Of a stretch of 64,000 nucleotides of DNA, positions 39,401 to 54,012 are shown in pieces (the stretch's first letter is position 1; every line of letters begins with the position of its first letter). The stretch covers positions 1,505,501 through 1,569,500 of the forward strand of contig JBBPUQ010000010.1 of the NCBI GenBank assembly GCA_038501195.1, in the 5' to 3' direction. Made by a program: the position numbers and the translations under genes. The notes under the pieces were generated by a model. It saw nothing but the letters and a program-made list of their open reading frames with translations, was not told where the DNA came from and searched no databases. Source of the DNA: Nemania diffusa (taxonomy: Eukaryota; Ascomycota; Sordariomycetes; Xylariales; Xylariaceae).

Positions 39401-41645
39401 TAACTAGTTAAAACTTTATATAAAAAAATATTTATTAAAACATATTAAACTATTAAAAAAATTAAACAAATATATATATTATTTTATTATATATTTAATA
39501 TTTTATATAAAAAAATCAATTATTATATAAATAAAAAAATAATATTATAAATAACTATAAAAGTTTTAAATAATATAATTAAATTAAATAGTTTTATATT
39601 TATTTTATTAATTTTTAAAGTTTATTTTAAAATTAATAATAATTTATTTTTTTTATTAAAAATTATTTAAAAAATAAAAGTTATATAAAAAACTATAAAA
39701 ATATTAAAAAATATTTATATAAAAGTTAATATTAATTAAATTATATAAACTAAAAATAAATTAATATTATTATATAAAGTATTTTTTTTATTTTTTTAAA
39801 ATAAAGTTATAATATAAAAAAAATATAAAAATTAAACAAAACTATATAAAATTTTTATAATCGAAAATTATAATATTATAATTAATATAATAAATAAATT
39901 AATTAAGTTTTATTATATATAAATTAAATTATATTATTAATAAAAAGCTATATTTAATTTATTATATAAAAAAAATAATATTTTATATAACTTTTTTTAA
40001 ATTATTAAATAATTGCAATTTTAATATAAAAATAAATTAAAAGAATTATTTATATTTATTAATAATTAATATTTTATATTAAAAAAAATTAATAATTATA
40101 TTTTAATTATATAATTAAAATAAATATATTAGCAATTTAAAATATATTTTAGTTTATATAATATAATTTAAATTAATATAATTAAATAAAAATTTTTTAA
40201 ATTAAGCTTATATAAAAAATTAAAAATAAAACAATTAAATTATATAAAAAGTTTAAATTAATTATATAAAGTTATAAAAATAACAATAAAATTTAAATTT
40301 TTATATAAATATTAATAATTTAATATATAAATTAATAATTTATTATAACTTTAAAACTATTGCTAATTTAAAATTATACTATATATATAAAGTTATAAAA
40401 TATTTTTTAAATATATATATAGTTATATAATAAATTAAACTAAAAAATATATATTTATTTATTAAAAAAATTAAAAAACAAATATTTAATAAATATTATA
40501 TTTTAAATTATATAACTATTATATAAATTAACTAAATTAAAATTATACTAGTATAAAATTTATTATAAATATTACTATTAAAAATTAAATATAAAAATAT
40601 TTATATATAATTTATATTTATTATATATTAAAAAAAAATTTAACAAATTTACAATTATAAAACTTTAAATAAATAATATTTTTAAAATTATATTTAAAAA
40701 GTTTTTATATAAAAAAAAAACTAAGCTATTATTTTATATAAAATTAAAAATAAAATTAATATTTAAATATTTTGTTAAATTTAATAAAAATAAACTAAAT
40801 AATTATATATTATTAACTTTTATATAAAAAATTATTTTTAATAATATATTGTGTAATAAATTTAAAAAATATATATTATATTAATATATTAATTAAAAAT
40901 ATTATATAATTTATTAATTGCTATATAAGTTTAAAAACTATTAAAAAACAACATTAAAACATTAAATATATAAATATAATAACAAATTAATAATATATAA
41001 CAAAAATTATATTATATATTTTTAAACTTTAATTATATAAAAACTTTTATTTTTATTAATAAAATATTTATAAATAATAAAAATTTAAATTTTTAAATTA
41101 AATTTATAATTATATTAATTAATAAAAGTTATATAAAAAACACTTTTATAATTAAAAATAATATTATTTATTAAAATTTAATTAAATATAAATAAATTAT
41201 ATATAATATATTAACAAATAAATTATATAATATAATTAATAAATTTAATTATATTATTATATTTAATATACTTTTTTAAAAAATTATTTATATAATAAAA
41301 TTATTAACCATTTTATTAATTATATATATTAATTTTAAATTTTTATATAAATGTTTAATTAAATTAAAAACTATATAAAAAAAACAACTTATAATTAATA
41401 TTATATTATTTTAAAAAATATATAAAAATTGCAAAATTATAAAAATATATTAAATTAATAATAAAAATAACTTAATAAATATTTATATAAAAAAAATACT
41501 TAATTAAATATTAAAAAAACTAATTAATATAAATAAACTAGTTATATAAATAAAAATATATATAAATTAATTAAATAGTAAAAAAAATAATAAAAAATTA
41601 ATTAATATTAAAATTAAAATTATTATATAAAAAAAAAAACTTTAA

Positions 41646-41952
41646 TATTAAATTAATAATTTAATAAAACTTATATATATATATTAAATATATATAATTA
41701 AAAATTAAACTAAAACTTTTATTAAATAATTAAATAAATAAAAAATATAAAAATTTATTAAAATTTATAAAATTTATAAGTTTTATATATATATATATAT
41801 AAATAATTTATATATAACTTTTTTAATTATATTTTCTTTTATAAAATATATATATAAATTAATATAAAACTTTAAAATTTAAAAATAAACTTTAAACTTT
41901 ATAAATTATTTTAAATTTTTTATATATATATATATAAAAAGTTTTATTAACA
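41646..41952 (+). repeat. Y2 3' LTR
   Basis: 307 bp, colinear with the 5' LTR and ending TTTTATTAACA. Confidence 0.9.
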
Positions 41953-44900
41953 ATATTAATTATTAAATATTATAAAAAATTATAAATAAAATTTAAAATT
42001 AATAAATATATATTTTAATTATTTTAATATTTATTTATATAAAAATATAATTTTTAATTTAAATTATAATTTATTTTTTTTATAATATTTTATATTTATA
42101 AATAATAAATATTATTTTATTTATATTTAATATTTATTAATAACTTTAAAATTTTTATAAATTTTAAAATAACTAATTTAATATTATTAAAAAATTAAAT
42201 TTTTAATATATTAAAAATATAATATAATATATAATAATATTTTAATATTAATTTTTTTATATTATTTATTTTTTAATTAAATAAAATAATAATAATTTTA
42301 TTAAATTTATTAATAAATATTTAAATATAATTATATTTATATTAATTTAAAAATATATTTTTATTATTTATTATTATATATTTTTAAATATTTTATAATA
42401 TAAATATTAAATATAATAATTTAAAAATTTTTTATTTTATTTTTTTATTATATTTATATTTATAATAATTATTAATATATTAATATAAGTTTTTTTTTAA
42501 AAAAATCTAATAATAGTTTTATTTTAATATTTATATTAATTTATTTTAATTTTAATAAATTATTAATATTAATTTATATATTTTTTATAATAAAATAATT
42601 TAAAAAAAAATTGTTTTATTTATAATAGTTTTTAATATTATAACTTTTTTATTATAATTTTTTAAATTTTAAATTATATTTTTTATAATTAATATTTTAA
42701 TTTAAATAAATTAAAAAATAACTATAAAACTTTTAATTATATTAAACTTAATAAATATAAAAGTTTTTTTTTTTTATTTTTAAGTTTTAATTATTAATAA
42801 ATTAATTATTTTTTAAAAAAAATATATTAATTATAATATTATTTTTTTTTTATTTATATTAAAAAATAATATTAAAATTATTTAAAAAGTTTATTTATTT
42901 AATTTATTTTATTAAAAAAACTTTTTTAATTAATTAATAAATTAATATTTTATAATTAATAATTATTTAAAATTATATATTTAATAATTTAAAATAATAA
43001 TATTTAAAAATTTATATTATTATTAATATTTTTTAATTTTAAATTAAATAAATTTATTTATATAAAATTATAAATTTTAAAAAATAATTAATAAATTTTT
43101 ATTTATTATTTTTTTATTTTTATTAAATAGTTTTTTTAATTATATTATATAAAATATTTATTTTAATATATATTAAAACTTTAAATTAAAAAAAAACTAA
43201 TATTAAAATTAATATAATTAATTTTTTTATTACTTTAAAAACTTTTTATTATTTTAATTTTAATTTTTATTTATAATTTTTTTTAATAATTATATTAATA
43301 ATTTAAAAATATTACTAATATAATAAATAAATATTTTTATAAAATTATAAAGTTTTAAAAATAATAAAATTAATATTATAATTTTAAAGTTTTTAAATTT
43401 TTAATTTTAAATTATTTTAATTTTTTTTAAGTTTTTTTTAATATTTTAATTAATGTTTAAAATTATATTTAAATAATTAATTATATTAATTTTAAAATAA
43501 AATTTATAAATATTTTTTTAAAAATTAATTTTATATAAACAATATATTATTTTTTTATATTATTTTTAATATTTTAAAGTTTTATTAAAATAAATTAAAA
43601 TAAATTAAAATATTATTAATATATATATTAATAAATTAATTAAATAAATTATAAAATTAAATATTAATAAAGTTTTATTATTATATAAATTTTATTTTTA
43701 AATTAAATAATAAAACTATTTAATAAAAAGTTTTTAATTTAATTTAAAATATAATTAAAAAATAAAATTTAATTATTAATAATAATTAATTAAAAACTTT
43801 AATAATATTAAATTTTAAATATATTTTTAATTTATAATAATTAAATAATATATTTTTAAAATTAAAAATTTATTTTTTTATTAAAAATTAATATAAAATT
43901 TTTTATTAATTAAATAAAATTTAAAAATAAATAAAATAAATATTATATTTAAATTTATATTTAATTTAATTTTAATTTTAATTTTAATAGTTTTTTTATT
44001 TTTTATTTTTTAAAAAAAATATATTAAACTAATATATAATATTATAAAAAGTTATTATTTTTAAATTTATTATTAAATTTTAAAACTATATTATAATTAA
44101 ATTAATATAATAATATTTTAATTAATTAAATTTTAAAAAAAAAAATTTTAAATAAATTAATTTTTTAAATATTAATTATTTTATTAATTTAATATATTTT
44201 AAATTTTTATTAAATAAAAATAATATTAATTTATTATTAAAAATTTTTTATTATTTTTTATATAAAATATTAATATTAATTATTTAATTAATATTAAATA
44301 TTTTTATAATATATTAAATTAAAATTAATTTATTAAATATATTAAATTTTTTTTAATAAATTTAATTTAAATTATTTATATAGTTTTATTTTAATTAAAC
44401 AATAATTTTTATATTAATAAATTAAATTTTAAAATTTTAAATTATATTATTAATTAATATATTATTTTATAATATTTTATAATAATATTTAAAATTATTT
44501 TTTTTTAATTTAATTTTTATTTTTAAGTTTATTTTATTTTATTATAAAATATAATATTATTTATTAATAATTTTATTATATTAATTTATATTTTATTAAA
44601 TTTTTAAATTAATAACTTTTTAAGTTTTAATTTTTAATAAAATAATAATTATTAAAAAAAATTATATAAAAATAAAAATATTATTAAATTATATAAATTA
44701 TTTTTATTAATAATTTATTAAAATATTTTATTTTAATAATTAATATAAATTAATTATTATTTAATAATTAATATTAATAATTTTAAATTTTTAATTAAAA
44801 AAACAATATTTATTTATTTTTAAAATAGCTTTTAATATTTAATTTATTTTATTAATTATTTTAATATAATAATTAATTAATAATATTTATTTTTTTAATT

Positions 44901-46548
44901 AAATAACTTTAGTTTTAAATTAATATTTAATTTTTTAAATTAATTATTAATTAATTAATAAATTAATTTAAATTTTAATATTATATAAAATAATAATTAT
45001 AATATTAATTTTATTAATTTATATTTATATAATTTAAAAAAAACTTAATAAATTATTTAAATTATTTAAATTAATTATAATAAATATTTAAATTAATATA
45101 AAAACTTTTATTAATTTTATTTATTTTTTAAAATTTTAAAATTAAAAAATTTATTAAATTTTAATTTATTATAGTTTTTTATTTTTTAAATAATTAATAT
45201 ATTATTTTTTTTAAAATATTATTTAATTATATATTTTTTTTTTATAATTAAAACAAATATTATTATTTTAATATATTTTTTTTTAATTATTAATTAATTT
45301 TTTATATTTATTATTTTAAAAAAGTTTAGTTTTTTTTTTAGTTTTATTAAATTTATTATTAAAATAAAAGCTTTTTTTAAAATTAACTATATTTAAAATT
45401 TAATTTTTTTAATTTTATTTAAATAATTATTAATAATTATAAATAGTTTTAATAATTTTATTATAAAATTTTTTATATATAAAGTTTAAATTAATATTAA
45501 TTTTAAAATTTTTATTATTAAAATTAATATTTAAATATTTTTATAAAAATTAAATTTATTTTAATTTAAATATTTTTATTTTTTAAATAAAACTATTAAA
45601 ATATAAAATAAATTAATAAATATTTATTTATTTAAAAAGTTTATAATAATATTTAATAAAAATTTATTAAATTATTATAGCTTAATTTAAATATTAATAA
45701 ATAATAATTAAAATTTAAATTATTTTAATTATATTATTAAATAATTAAATAATAAATTAATAATAAATTTTTATTAATTATAAAATAAATTTTTTAAATT
45801 AAAAAAGCAAATAATATATTTAATTTTTTTTATTATAAAAAATAGTTTTATTTTTTTTTAAATTTATTAATAAATTTATAAATTTAAATATTAAATTTAT
45901 TTTTATTATTAATAAACTTTTTAAAATATTTAATTTTTATTTTAATTTTATTTTAATAAATAATATATTAATTATTAAATTTAATTAAAAGTTTTTTAAA
46001 TATAAATTATATAGCTATATTATAAAATTAAAAAATAATATTTAAAACTTTTTTAAAAATATTATTTTTATATTTATATTTAAAAAATATTATTAAATTA
46101 AATTATTTTTATAATATAATTATTTATTAATAAAAAAAATTAATTTAAATTTTTTATATAATAATTATATTTTATTTAATAATAAGCTTTTTTTTTTTTA
46201 TTTAAAATTATTATTATTATTTTAATTTGTTATTTTAAATTATTAATATAAAATTAATTTATAAAATTTATTTTTATTATTAATAAATTTTATAATTAAT
46301 AATATAATAAATAAAATAATAATTAAAATAATAATTAAAATTATAATTAATTAATTTTTAAATTTAATTTTAAATTTCTAAATAATAACATTTGTTTTAA
46401 AAATATAAATAATATATTATATTAATAATTTTATTTTAAATATATAATTAAAATAATTTATTTATTATATATAAACTATATAAAATAAATAATAATTATA
46501 TATTTAAATTAAATATTTATTAATAAATAAAAAACAATTGTAAAATAA

Positions 46549-46891
46549 TATTATAATTACAAAAAATATAAAAGTTAATTTATTAATTTTATTAATTAAA
46601 AACTTTTTAAAAAAAAAAAAAAAAAAAAAAACTAAATTATATATATATATTATATAAAATATATAAATATATAAAATTATAAATAAAGTTATAAATAAAG
46701 TTATAAAGTTTAACTAAAGTTTTTTTAAAATAAGTTTTATGAAATAAATTTTTTAAAATAAATTATTTTAAAAATTGTAATTTTTATAATTTAATAAAAA
46801 TTATAATATTATATTATAATAAAATATATAAGTTTTAATTTATAATTAATAAAATAAATATAAAAGTTAAATATTTATATAAATTATTATA
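46549..46891. repeat. X2 right LTR
   Basis: 343 bp, equal in length to the left LTR; followed directly by the TAATT duplication. Confidence 0.87.
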
Positions 46892-48091
46892 TAATTTCTT
46901 TAAATAATTTATAAATAAAAATAATATTTTTATAAGTTTTTTTATTTTTTTTATTTTTTTTATTTTTTTTAATAAAAGTTTTATATTTTTTAAAATATAA
47001 TTTTAAGCTTTTTATAATATTAACTTTAAGTTTATTTTTATATTTTTTTAATAATAATAATAAAAAATATTATTATTAAAATATATTATTTAAAATAATA
47101 TTATATATTAAATTTAAAAATATAATATATAAAAAAAAAAGCTAGTTTAAAATTAATTAAAAAAGTTTATTTAATTTTAATTTTCATTTATTTTTATTAT
47201 TTATTTTTATTTTATTATTAATAAAATTTACTATAATATAAAATTTTTTTTTTTTAAAATAACTTTTTTATTTAATTATATTAAATATTAAAACATATAA
47301 AAAAATATATTAACTTTAATATTTTTAATTATTTAATTATTTAATTAATTAATTAATTAATTAATTTTTTAATAAAATTATTTATAACTTTTTTTTATTA
47401 CTATAACTTTTTTTTTTATTTTTTATTAATAATTATTTTTTTTAATATTATTAATATTTATTTATTAAATTTTTAACTTATTAAAATTATTATTTTAATT
47501 ATTATTAATTATTTTTATAACTATAGCTTTTTTATTTAATTAAATAGTTAAATTTTTTTTTAAATTTATTAGTTTTATATTTAATAATAGTTTTAATTTT
47601 AAAAAACTTTTTTTTTTTTTAAATTTAATTAATTATTTTAAATAAACTTAAAAAAAAACAGTTTAATAAAAAAGATTTTTTTTATATTTTTTTAATAATA
47701 AATATACTATTAATATAATTAAATAAATACCGAAAGTTTTAAAAAAATTAATTTTATAAACTAATTAATTTATTTTTTTTTTTATTTTTTAAAATTTTAT
47801 AAATTGTTATAAAAGTTTTTAAAATAATTTATTAAACAAATAATATTTTTTATATAATTTTAAATATATTTTATTTTTTTTTTAAAACTTTATTATTTAA
47901 TATTTTTTATTATAATAATATTTAATATAAAATATTATAAAATTTATTACTAATTTAATATTTTTTTACAAATGTTTTTTTAAAAAATATATTTTTTTTA
48001 AAATATTAATAACTTTTATTTTTATAATTATATTATTAAAGCTTAATAGTTTAAATTTAAATAATTATTTATATATTAAAAATTTAATAAA
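46892..48091. other. AT-rich sequence between X2 and Y3, with one dispersed-repeat copy
   Basis: No gene is seen. It carries one copy of the 207-bp dispersed repeat (47078-47284) and, at its right end, the ATAAA target site of Y3. Confidence 0.5.
47078..47284. repeat. 207-bp dispersed repeat, copy 1
   Basis: Matches 63111-63318 in the same orientation, from AAAATATATTATTTAAAAT to ATTATATTAA, sharing an A run followed by GCTAGTTTAAAATTAAT. Homology ends abruptly on both sides. It may be a solo LTR or the end of an unidentified element. Confidence 0.7.
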
Positions 48092-48399
48092 TGTTAATAA
48101 AACTTTTTATATATATATATATAAAAAAATTTGAAATAATTTATAAAGTTTAAAGTTTGTTTTTAAGTTTTAAAATTTTATATTAATTTATATATATATT
48201 TTATAAAAAAAAGTACAACTAAAAAAGTTATATATAAATTATTTATATATATATGTATATAAAACTTATAAGTTTTATAAATTTTAATAAGTTTTTATAT
48301 TTTTTATTTATTTAATTATTTAATAAAAGTTTTAGTTTAAATTTTAGTTATATATATTTAATATATATATATAAATTTTATTAAATTATTAGTTTAATA
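48092..48399 (-). repeat. Y3 3' LTR
   Basis: 308 bp; more heavily mutated than the 5' LTR of the same element. Confidence 0.9.
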
Positions 48400-51300
48400 T
48401 TAAAGATTTTTTTTTTTATACAATAACTTTAGTTTTAATATTAACTAATTTTTTGTTATTTTTTTTGCTATTTAATCGATTTATATATATTTTTATTTAT
48501 ATAACTAATTTATTTATATTAATTAACTTTTTTAATATTTAATTAAATGTTTTTTTTATATAAATGTTTGCTAAGTTGTTTTTGTTATTAATTTAATATA
48601 TTTTTATAATTTTGTGATTTTTATACGTTTTTTGAAATAATATAATGTTGATTATAAGTTGCTTTTTTTATATAATTTCTAGTTTAATTAAACATTTATA
48701 TAAAAATTTAAAATTAATATATATAACTAATAGTATAGTTAATAATTTTATTATATAAATAATTTTTTAAAAAATTATACTAAATATAATAATATAATTA
48801 AATCTGTTAATTATGTTATATAATTTATTTGCTAATATATTATATATAATTTATTTGTATTTAATTAAATTTTAATAAATAATATTGCTTTTAATTGTAA
48901 AAGTGTTTTTTATATAGCTTTTATTAGCTAATATAATTATAAATTTAATTTAAAAACTTAAATTTTTATTATTTGTAAATATTTTATTAATAAAAATAAA
49001 AATTTTTATATAACTAAGATTTAAAAGTATATAGTATAGTTTTTGTTATATATTGTTGATTTACTATTATATTTATATATTTAATATTTTAATGTTGTTT
49101 TTTAATAGCTTTTGAACTTATATAGTAATTAATAAGTTATATAATGTTTTTAGTTAATATATCAATATAATATATACTTTTTAAGTTTATTAAATAATAT
49201 ATTGCTAAAAATAATTTTTTATATAAAAGTTAATAATATATAATTGTTTAGTTTATTTTTATTAAATAAAAATAAAATTTTATTTATTTATTTAAATCTT
49301 GTTTTTGTTAAATTTAACAAAATGTTTAAGCGTTAATTTTGCTTTTAATTTTATATAAAATAATAGCTTGGTTTTTTTTTTATATAAAAATTTTTTAAAT
49401 ATAATATTAAAAATATTATTTATTTAAAGTTTTATAATTGCAAATTTGTTAAGTTTTTTTTTAATATATAGTAAATATAAGTTATATATAAATACTTTTA
49501 TATTTAATTTTTAGTAATAATATTTATAATAAATTTTATATTAATATAATTTTAATTTAATTAATTTATATAATAGTTATATAATTTAAAACATAGTGCT
49601 TATTAAGTATTAGTTTTTTAGTTTTTTTAATAAGTAAATATAAATTTTTCAGTTTAACTTATTATATAATTGTATATATATTTAAAAAATGTTTTATAAC
49701 TTTATATATATACTGTAGTTTTAAATTAACAATAGTTTTAAAGCTATAATAAACTGTTAATTTATATATTAAATTATTAATATTTATATAAAAATTTAAA
49801 TTTTATTGTTATTTTTATAACTTTATATAATTAATTTAAACTTTTTATATAGTTTAGTTGTTTTATTTTTAATTTTTTATATAAATTTAGTTTAAAAAAT
49901 TCTTATTTAATTATATTAGTTTAAATTATATTATATAAATTAAAATATATTTTAAGTTGCTAGTATATTTATTTTAGCTATATTTAATTATTTAAAAAAT
50001 ATATTAAATATAATAATTATATTATTTTATTTTAGTTATATAATTAAAACATAATTATTAATTTTTTTTAATATAAAGTATTAATTGTTAATAAATATAA
50101 GTAATTTTTTTAGTTTGTTTTTATATTAAAATTATAACTATTTAATAGTTTAAAAAAAGTTGTATAAAAAGTTATTTTTTTTATATAATAAATTAAATAT
50201 AACTTTTTGTTAATAATATAATTTAATTTATATATAATAAAATTTAGTTAGTTTATTTGTTATATCGACTATAATGTTATAATTTTTAATTGTAAAAATT
50301 TTATATAATTTTGTTTAATTTTTATACTTTTTTTATATTATAACTTTATTTTAAAGAAATAAAAAAAGTATTTTATATAATAATGCTAGTTTATTTTTAG
50401 TTTATATAGCTTAGTTAATATTAACTTTTATATAAATACTTTTTAATATTTTTATAGTTTTTTATATAACTTTTACTTTTTAAGTAATTTTTAGCAAAAA
50501 AAATAAATCGCTATTAATTTTAAAGTAAGTTTTAAAAACTAATAAAATAAATATAAAACTATTTAATTTAGTTATATTATTTAAAGCTTTTATAGTTATT
50601 TATAATATTATTTTTTTATTTATATAATAACTGATTTTTTTGTATAAAATATCAAATATATAATAAAGTAATATATATACTTGTTTAACTTTTCTAATAG
50701 CTTAATATACTTTAATAAATATTTTTTTGTATAAAGTTTCAACTAGTTATATATTATTGCGAAATTTTTTAAACAAAAAATTTATATTAAAATTATATAT
50801 AATATAATCGAATAGCTTTTAATATATTAAAATTTAATATTAATATAATATGTTTTAAATATTATATATATTTAAAAACTTTAAAAATTTAGCTACTTAA
50901 AACAAAATATTTGTATTAATTATATATAAAGTTAATTATTTATTAATTTATATAATATTAATAACGATTTTATAATTAAAATTATATTTATTTTTTAATA
51001 AAAATTTAAATTTTTTTAAAACTTAGTTATATAATTAACAATAGTAACAAAATTTTTTGATTTTTTAAAGTATTAAAATGTTAATATTATTATATTTAGT
51101 TTTTTATAATAATTTTATAAGTTTTTTTATATAAAAGTGTTTAAATCAATAATATAATTTTTAAAGTTTTTGTTTTATAAAATAATTTGTAATTTTTAAT
51201 TAGTTAATATTAAAAAATAAATGTTTTTATTTTTATATAATTAATATTGTTATATTATTTTGTTATATAATTATGTTTTATATATTGTTAAAATAAATAT

Positions 51301-53704
51301 ATAATTAATTTATATTTTATAACAATAGTAAAAATAAAGTTAGTATATTTAAAATATAAAATTTAATCGATTTAATCGATATTAAAATTATTATAATATT
51401 TATAATTTTAAAACTTTTAATACTACTAAATTAAATTGCTGTATTATTTAAAGTTTAGTTTATTTATATAAAAAAGTTTTTTTATATAAAAGTTTTAGTT
51501 TAAACTTTTTTAGTAGTTAAAACTTTAGTTACATTAATATTTTATAAAATATTTTAATATTTTATATTATATTAACTGTTTAAATAAAAATTGTTTAATA
51601 TTAATATTTAGTTTTAAGTATATATATTTTTTTTTATTATATAATAAAAATATATTAAATTTATTAAAAATTAAACTATTTTATTTTTAGTTTTAAAATT
51701 TAAATTATTATTAAATTTATTGTTATATAAAAAGTTTTTATTATTTTTGTAGTTTAATATAAATATATTATATTTTTTATATAATAAAGTTTTTTGTTTT
51801 AAAATATTATATATAGTAAAATATTGCTTTTTTGTTTTTGATTTTTTTTGTTAATTATAGTTAATAAATTAACAATTAAGCTTTTTATAAATAAAGCACT
51901 TTTTGTTATTTTTATTGTTTTTATTATATTACTATTATAATTTTTAATAAAAATTTTTTTTAAAGCTGTAATTATATAATCGTTTTAAGTATTTAATATT
52001 ATATTATTTATTAATAAAATAAACATTTATTATATAATAGTAGTTTATTTTTTAATTAAAAAAAACTTATAGTATTATTTGTAAATTAAAAAATAAAGCT
52101 TTATATATAAGTTTTTAATTAATTAAAACAAGTTTAAATTTAAATATATTAAAATATATTTATATAACTGTTATATAAAATAGTATTTTTTTATAATAGC
52201 TAAGTTTTAAAATATATTATATAAATTAAAGTTTATTAATTATAGTTTTTAATATTTTAAACATTGTTTTTATTAAATTGTTTTGTTTTATTTATATAAA
52301 AATAATAATAGTTTAATCAATTTAATATTAATTATAATTAACTGTTATATTAAAGTAATTGTTAAATATTATATAAATTTTGTTTTATTTATATATTAAA
52401 CTAATATAGTTGAAATAATATTGTTTAGTTTTTTTTTTTAGTATAAAAGAAAATATTATATAATATTGTTTTTTAGTAATTTTAAATCGACAGTATATTA
52501 AAATAAAAATTCAAGCTTTGTTATATAATATGTTATATAATTTACTGCTGTAGTTCTAGTTAAATCGTTATATTTTAGTAAATGTAATAAATTAAGCTGT
52601 TTTAATTAAATTATTATAAATAATTTAAGTAAAAAAAAGTTCGTACAATTGATTTTTATATATAAATAAAAGTATAAAATATGCAGTAAAAATTTTAAAA
52701 ATAAATATAAGTTTTTAAGTTTTTATTTATATAAAAAAAATAAATATTTAATTATTTATATTAAATATTATATAATATATTAATATTGCTAGTTTTAATA
52801 TAGCTAGTTATAGTATTAAAAAATCCGTTTATATAACTGTTAGTTTTAATATATTTGTTAGTATAAATATTAAAGCTGTTTATATAAATATATTATTGTT
52901 TAATTTTTTATTATTATTTTTGCTGAATTTTTTGAAAATATATATAAATTAGTTATTTAATGTTTTTTTATATACTTTAATATTTTTGTTATATTTAACT
53001 ATTATAACAAATATTTATTTAAATATATAATTAGTATTTATAAACATAAGTTTTATTTAATTATTAAAGTTTATTGTAAATGTTTATATAAATTATTCGT
53101 TTTCGATTTTTAATTATATATATTTTTTTAAATATTGTATAAAATATATTAACAATTATGTTGAAATAATTATATTGTTTGAGTTAATTGTAATATTTTA
53201 ATATTTAAAGTCGATTTTGCTTTTTTATTTAAAAATATTAATGCTACTTTTTTTAGTTATATTTTTATATAAAAATAAATATAATTTTTTGTTTAAAAAT
53301 TTAAAATGATTAGTTTTAGCTACTGCTGCTGCAGCTATTATAGTTAACTTTGTTGCAAGTTCTAATATAGTTATAAAAAAAAAAAAAAAAAAAAAAAAAA
53401 GTTTATAAAAGTAAAAAAGTAAATAAGTAAAATAGTTGAAAAATTAAATATATAAAATAGCTTATAGTTTTATTAATTTTTATATAAAAATAATTAAACT
53501 ATTGTATAAAAAGTCGTTTTAATTTTGTAATATTTAAGCTTTTTTTGTTTAATAGTTAATTTAACTTTTTTTTTTTTAATTAATACAAATAGTAGTTTAC
53601 TTTTTATACAAAAAATAAAAAATCAAATATAAAAGTTATTTTATAACTAAGTTTTGTTTTTTTATTTTGTTAATTTGTAATTGTATTTTATAATTATTAA
53701 TTAG

Positions 53705-54012
53705 TATTAATAGAACTTTTTGTATATATATATATAAAAAGATTCGAAGTAATTTATAAAGTTTAAAGTTTATTTTTAAGTTTTAAAGTTCTGTATTAAT
53801 TTGTATATATATTTTATAAAAAGAAGTATAACTAAAAAAATCGTATATAGATTATTTATATATATGTGTACATAAAACTTATAAGTTTTATAGATTTTAG
53901 TAAATTTTTGTATTTTTTATCTATTCGGTTATTTAATAAAGGTTCTAGTCCAAGTTCTAGTTGTATATACTTAGTACATACATATAAGTTTTATTAGGTC
54001 ATTAGTTCAACA
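53705..54012 (-). repeat. Y3 5' LTR
   Basis: 308 bp; its outer part (about 53930-54012) keeps many C and G bases, as does the 5' LTR of Y1. Confidence 0.9.

Larger units (their letters stand above)
36183..41952 (+). mobile_element. Ty1/Copia-like retrotransposon Y2, nested in X2
   Basis: 5,770 bp with LTRs at 36183-36490 and 41646-41952 (308 and 307 bp) and target-site duplication ATATT at 36178-36182 and 41953-41957. The interior is colinear with Y1 but far more AT-mutated; the reverse-transcriptase block seen in Y1 at 29704 is recognisable only as a decayed version near 40660. The unoccupied form of the same site is visible twice in X1 (13904-13908 and 15257-15261), which proves insertion into X. 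It lacks the 80-bp insertion present in Y1. Confidence 0.9.
35160..46891. mobile_element. LTR retrotransposon X2, interrupted by Y2
   Basis: LTRs of 343 bp lie at 35160-35502 and 46549-46891, the left one beginning TGTTATAATTA. The target-site duplication TAATT is found at 35155-35159 and 46892-46896. Removing Y2 with one copy of its 5-bp duplication leaves about 5.96 kb, colinear with X1 less its tandem duplication. The interior is nearly saturated with C-to-T and G-to-A change and has no coding capacity, so the superfamily is not assigned. Confidence 0.88.
48092..54012 (-). mobile_element. Ty1/Copia-like retrotransposon Y3 (full length, reversed)
   Basis: 5,921 bp with 308-bp LTRs at 48092-48399 and 53705-54012, both the reverse complement of the Y LTR; it begins TGTTAATAAAAC and ends TTAGTTCAACA. 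The target-site duplication ATAAA is at 48087-48091 and 54013-54017. The interior is the reverse complement of Y1 with an intermediate mutation level. The reverse-transcriptase block lies near 49,410-49,430. It lacks the 80-bp insertion of Y1. All frames are broken. Confidence 0.9.
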
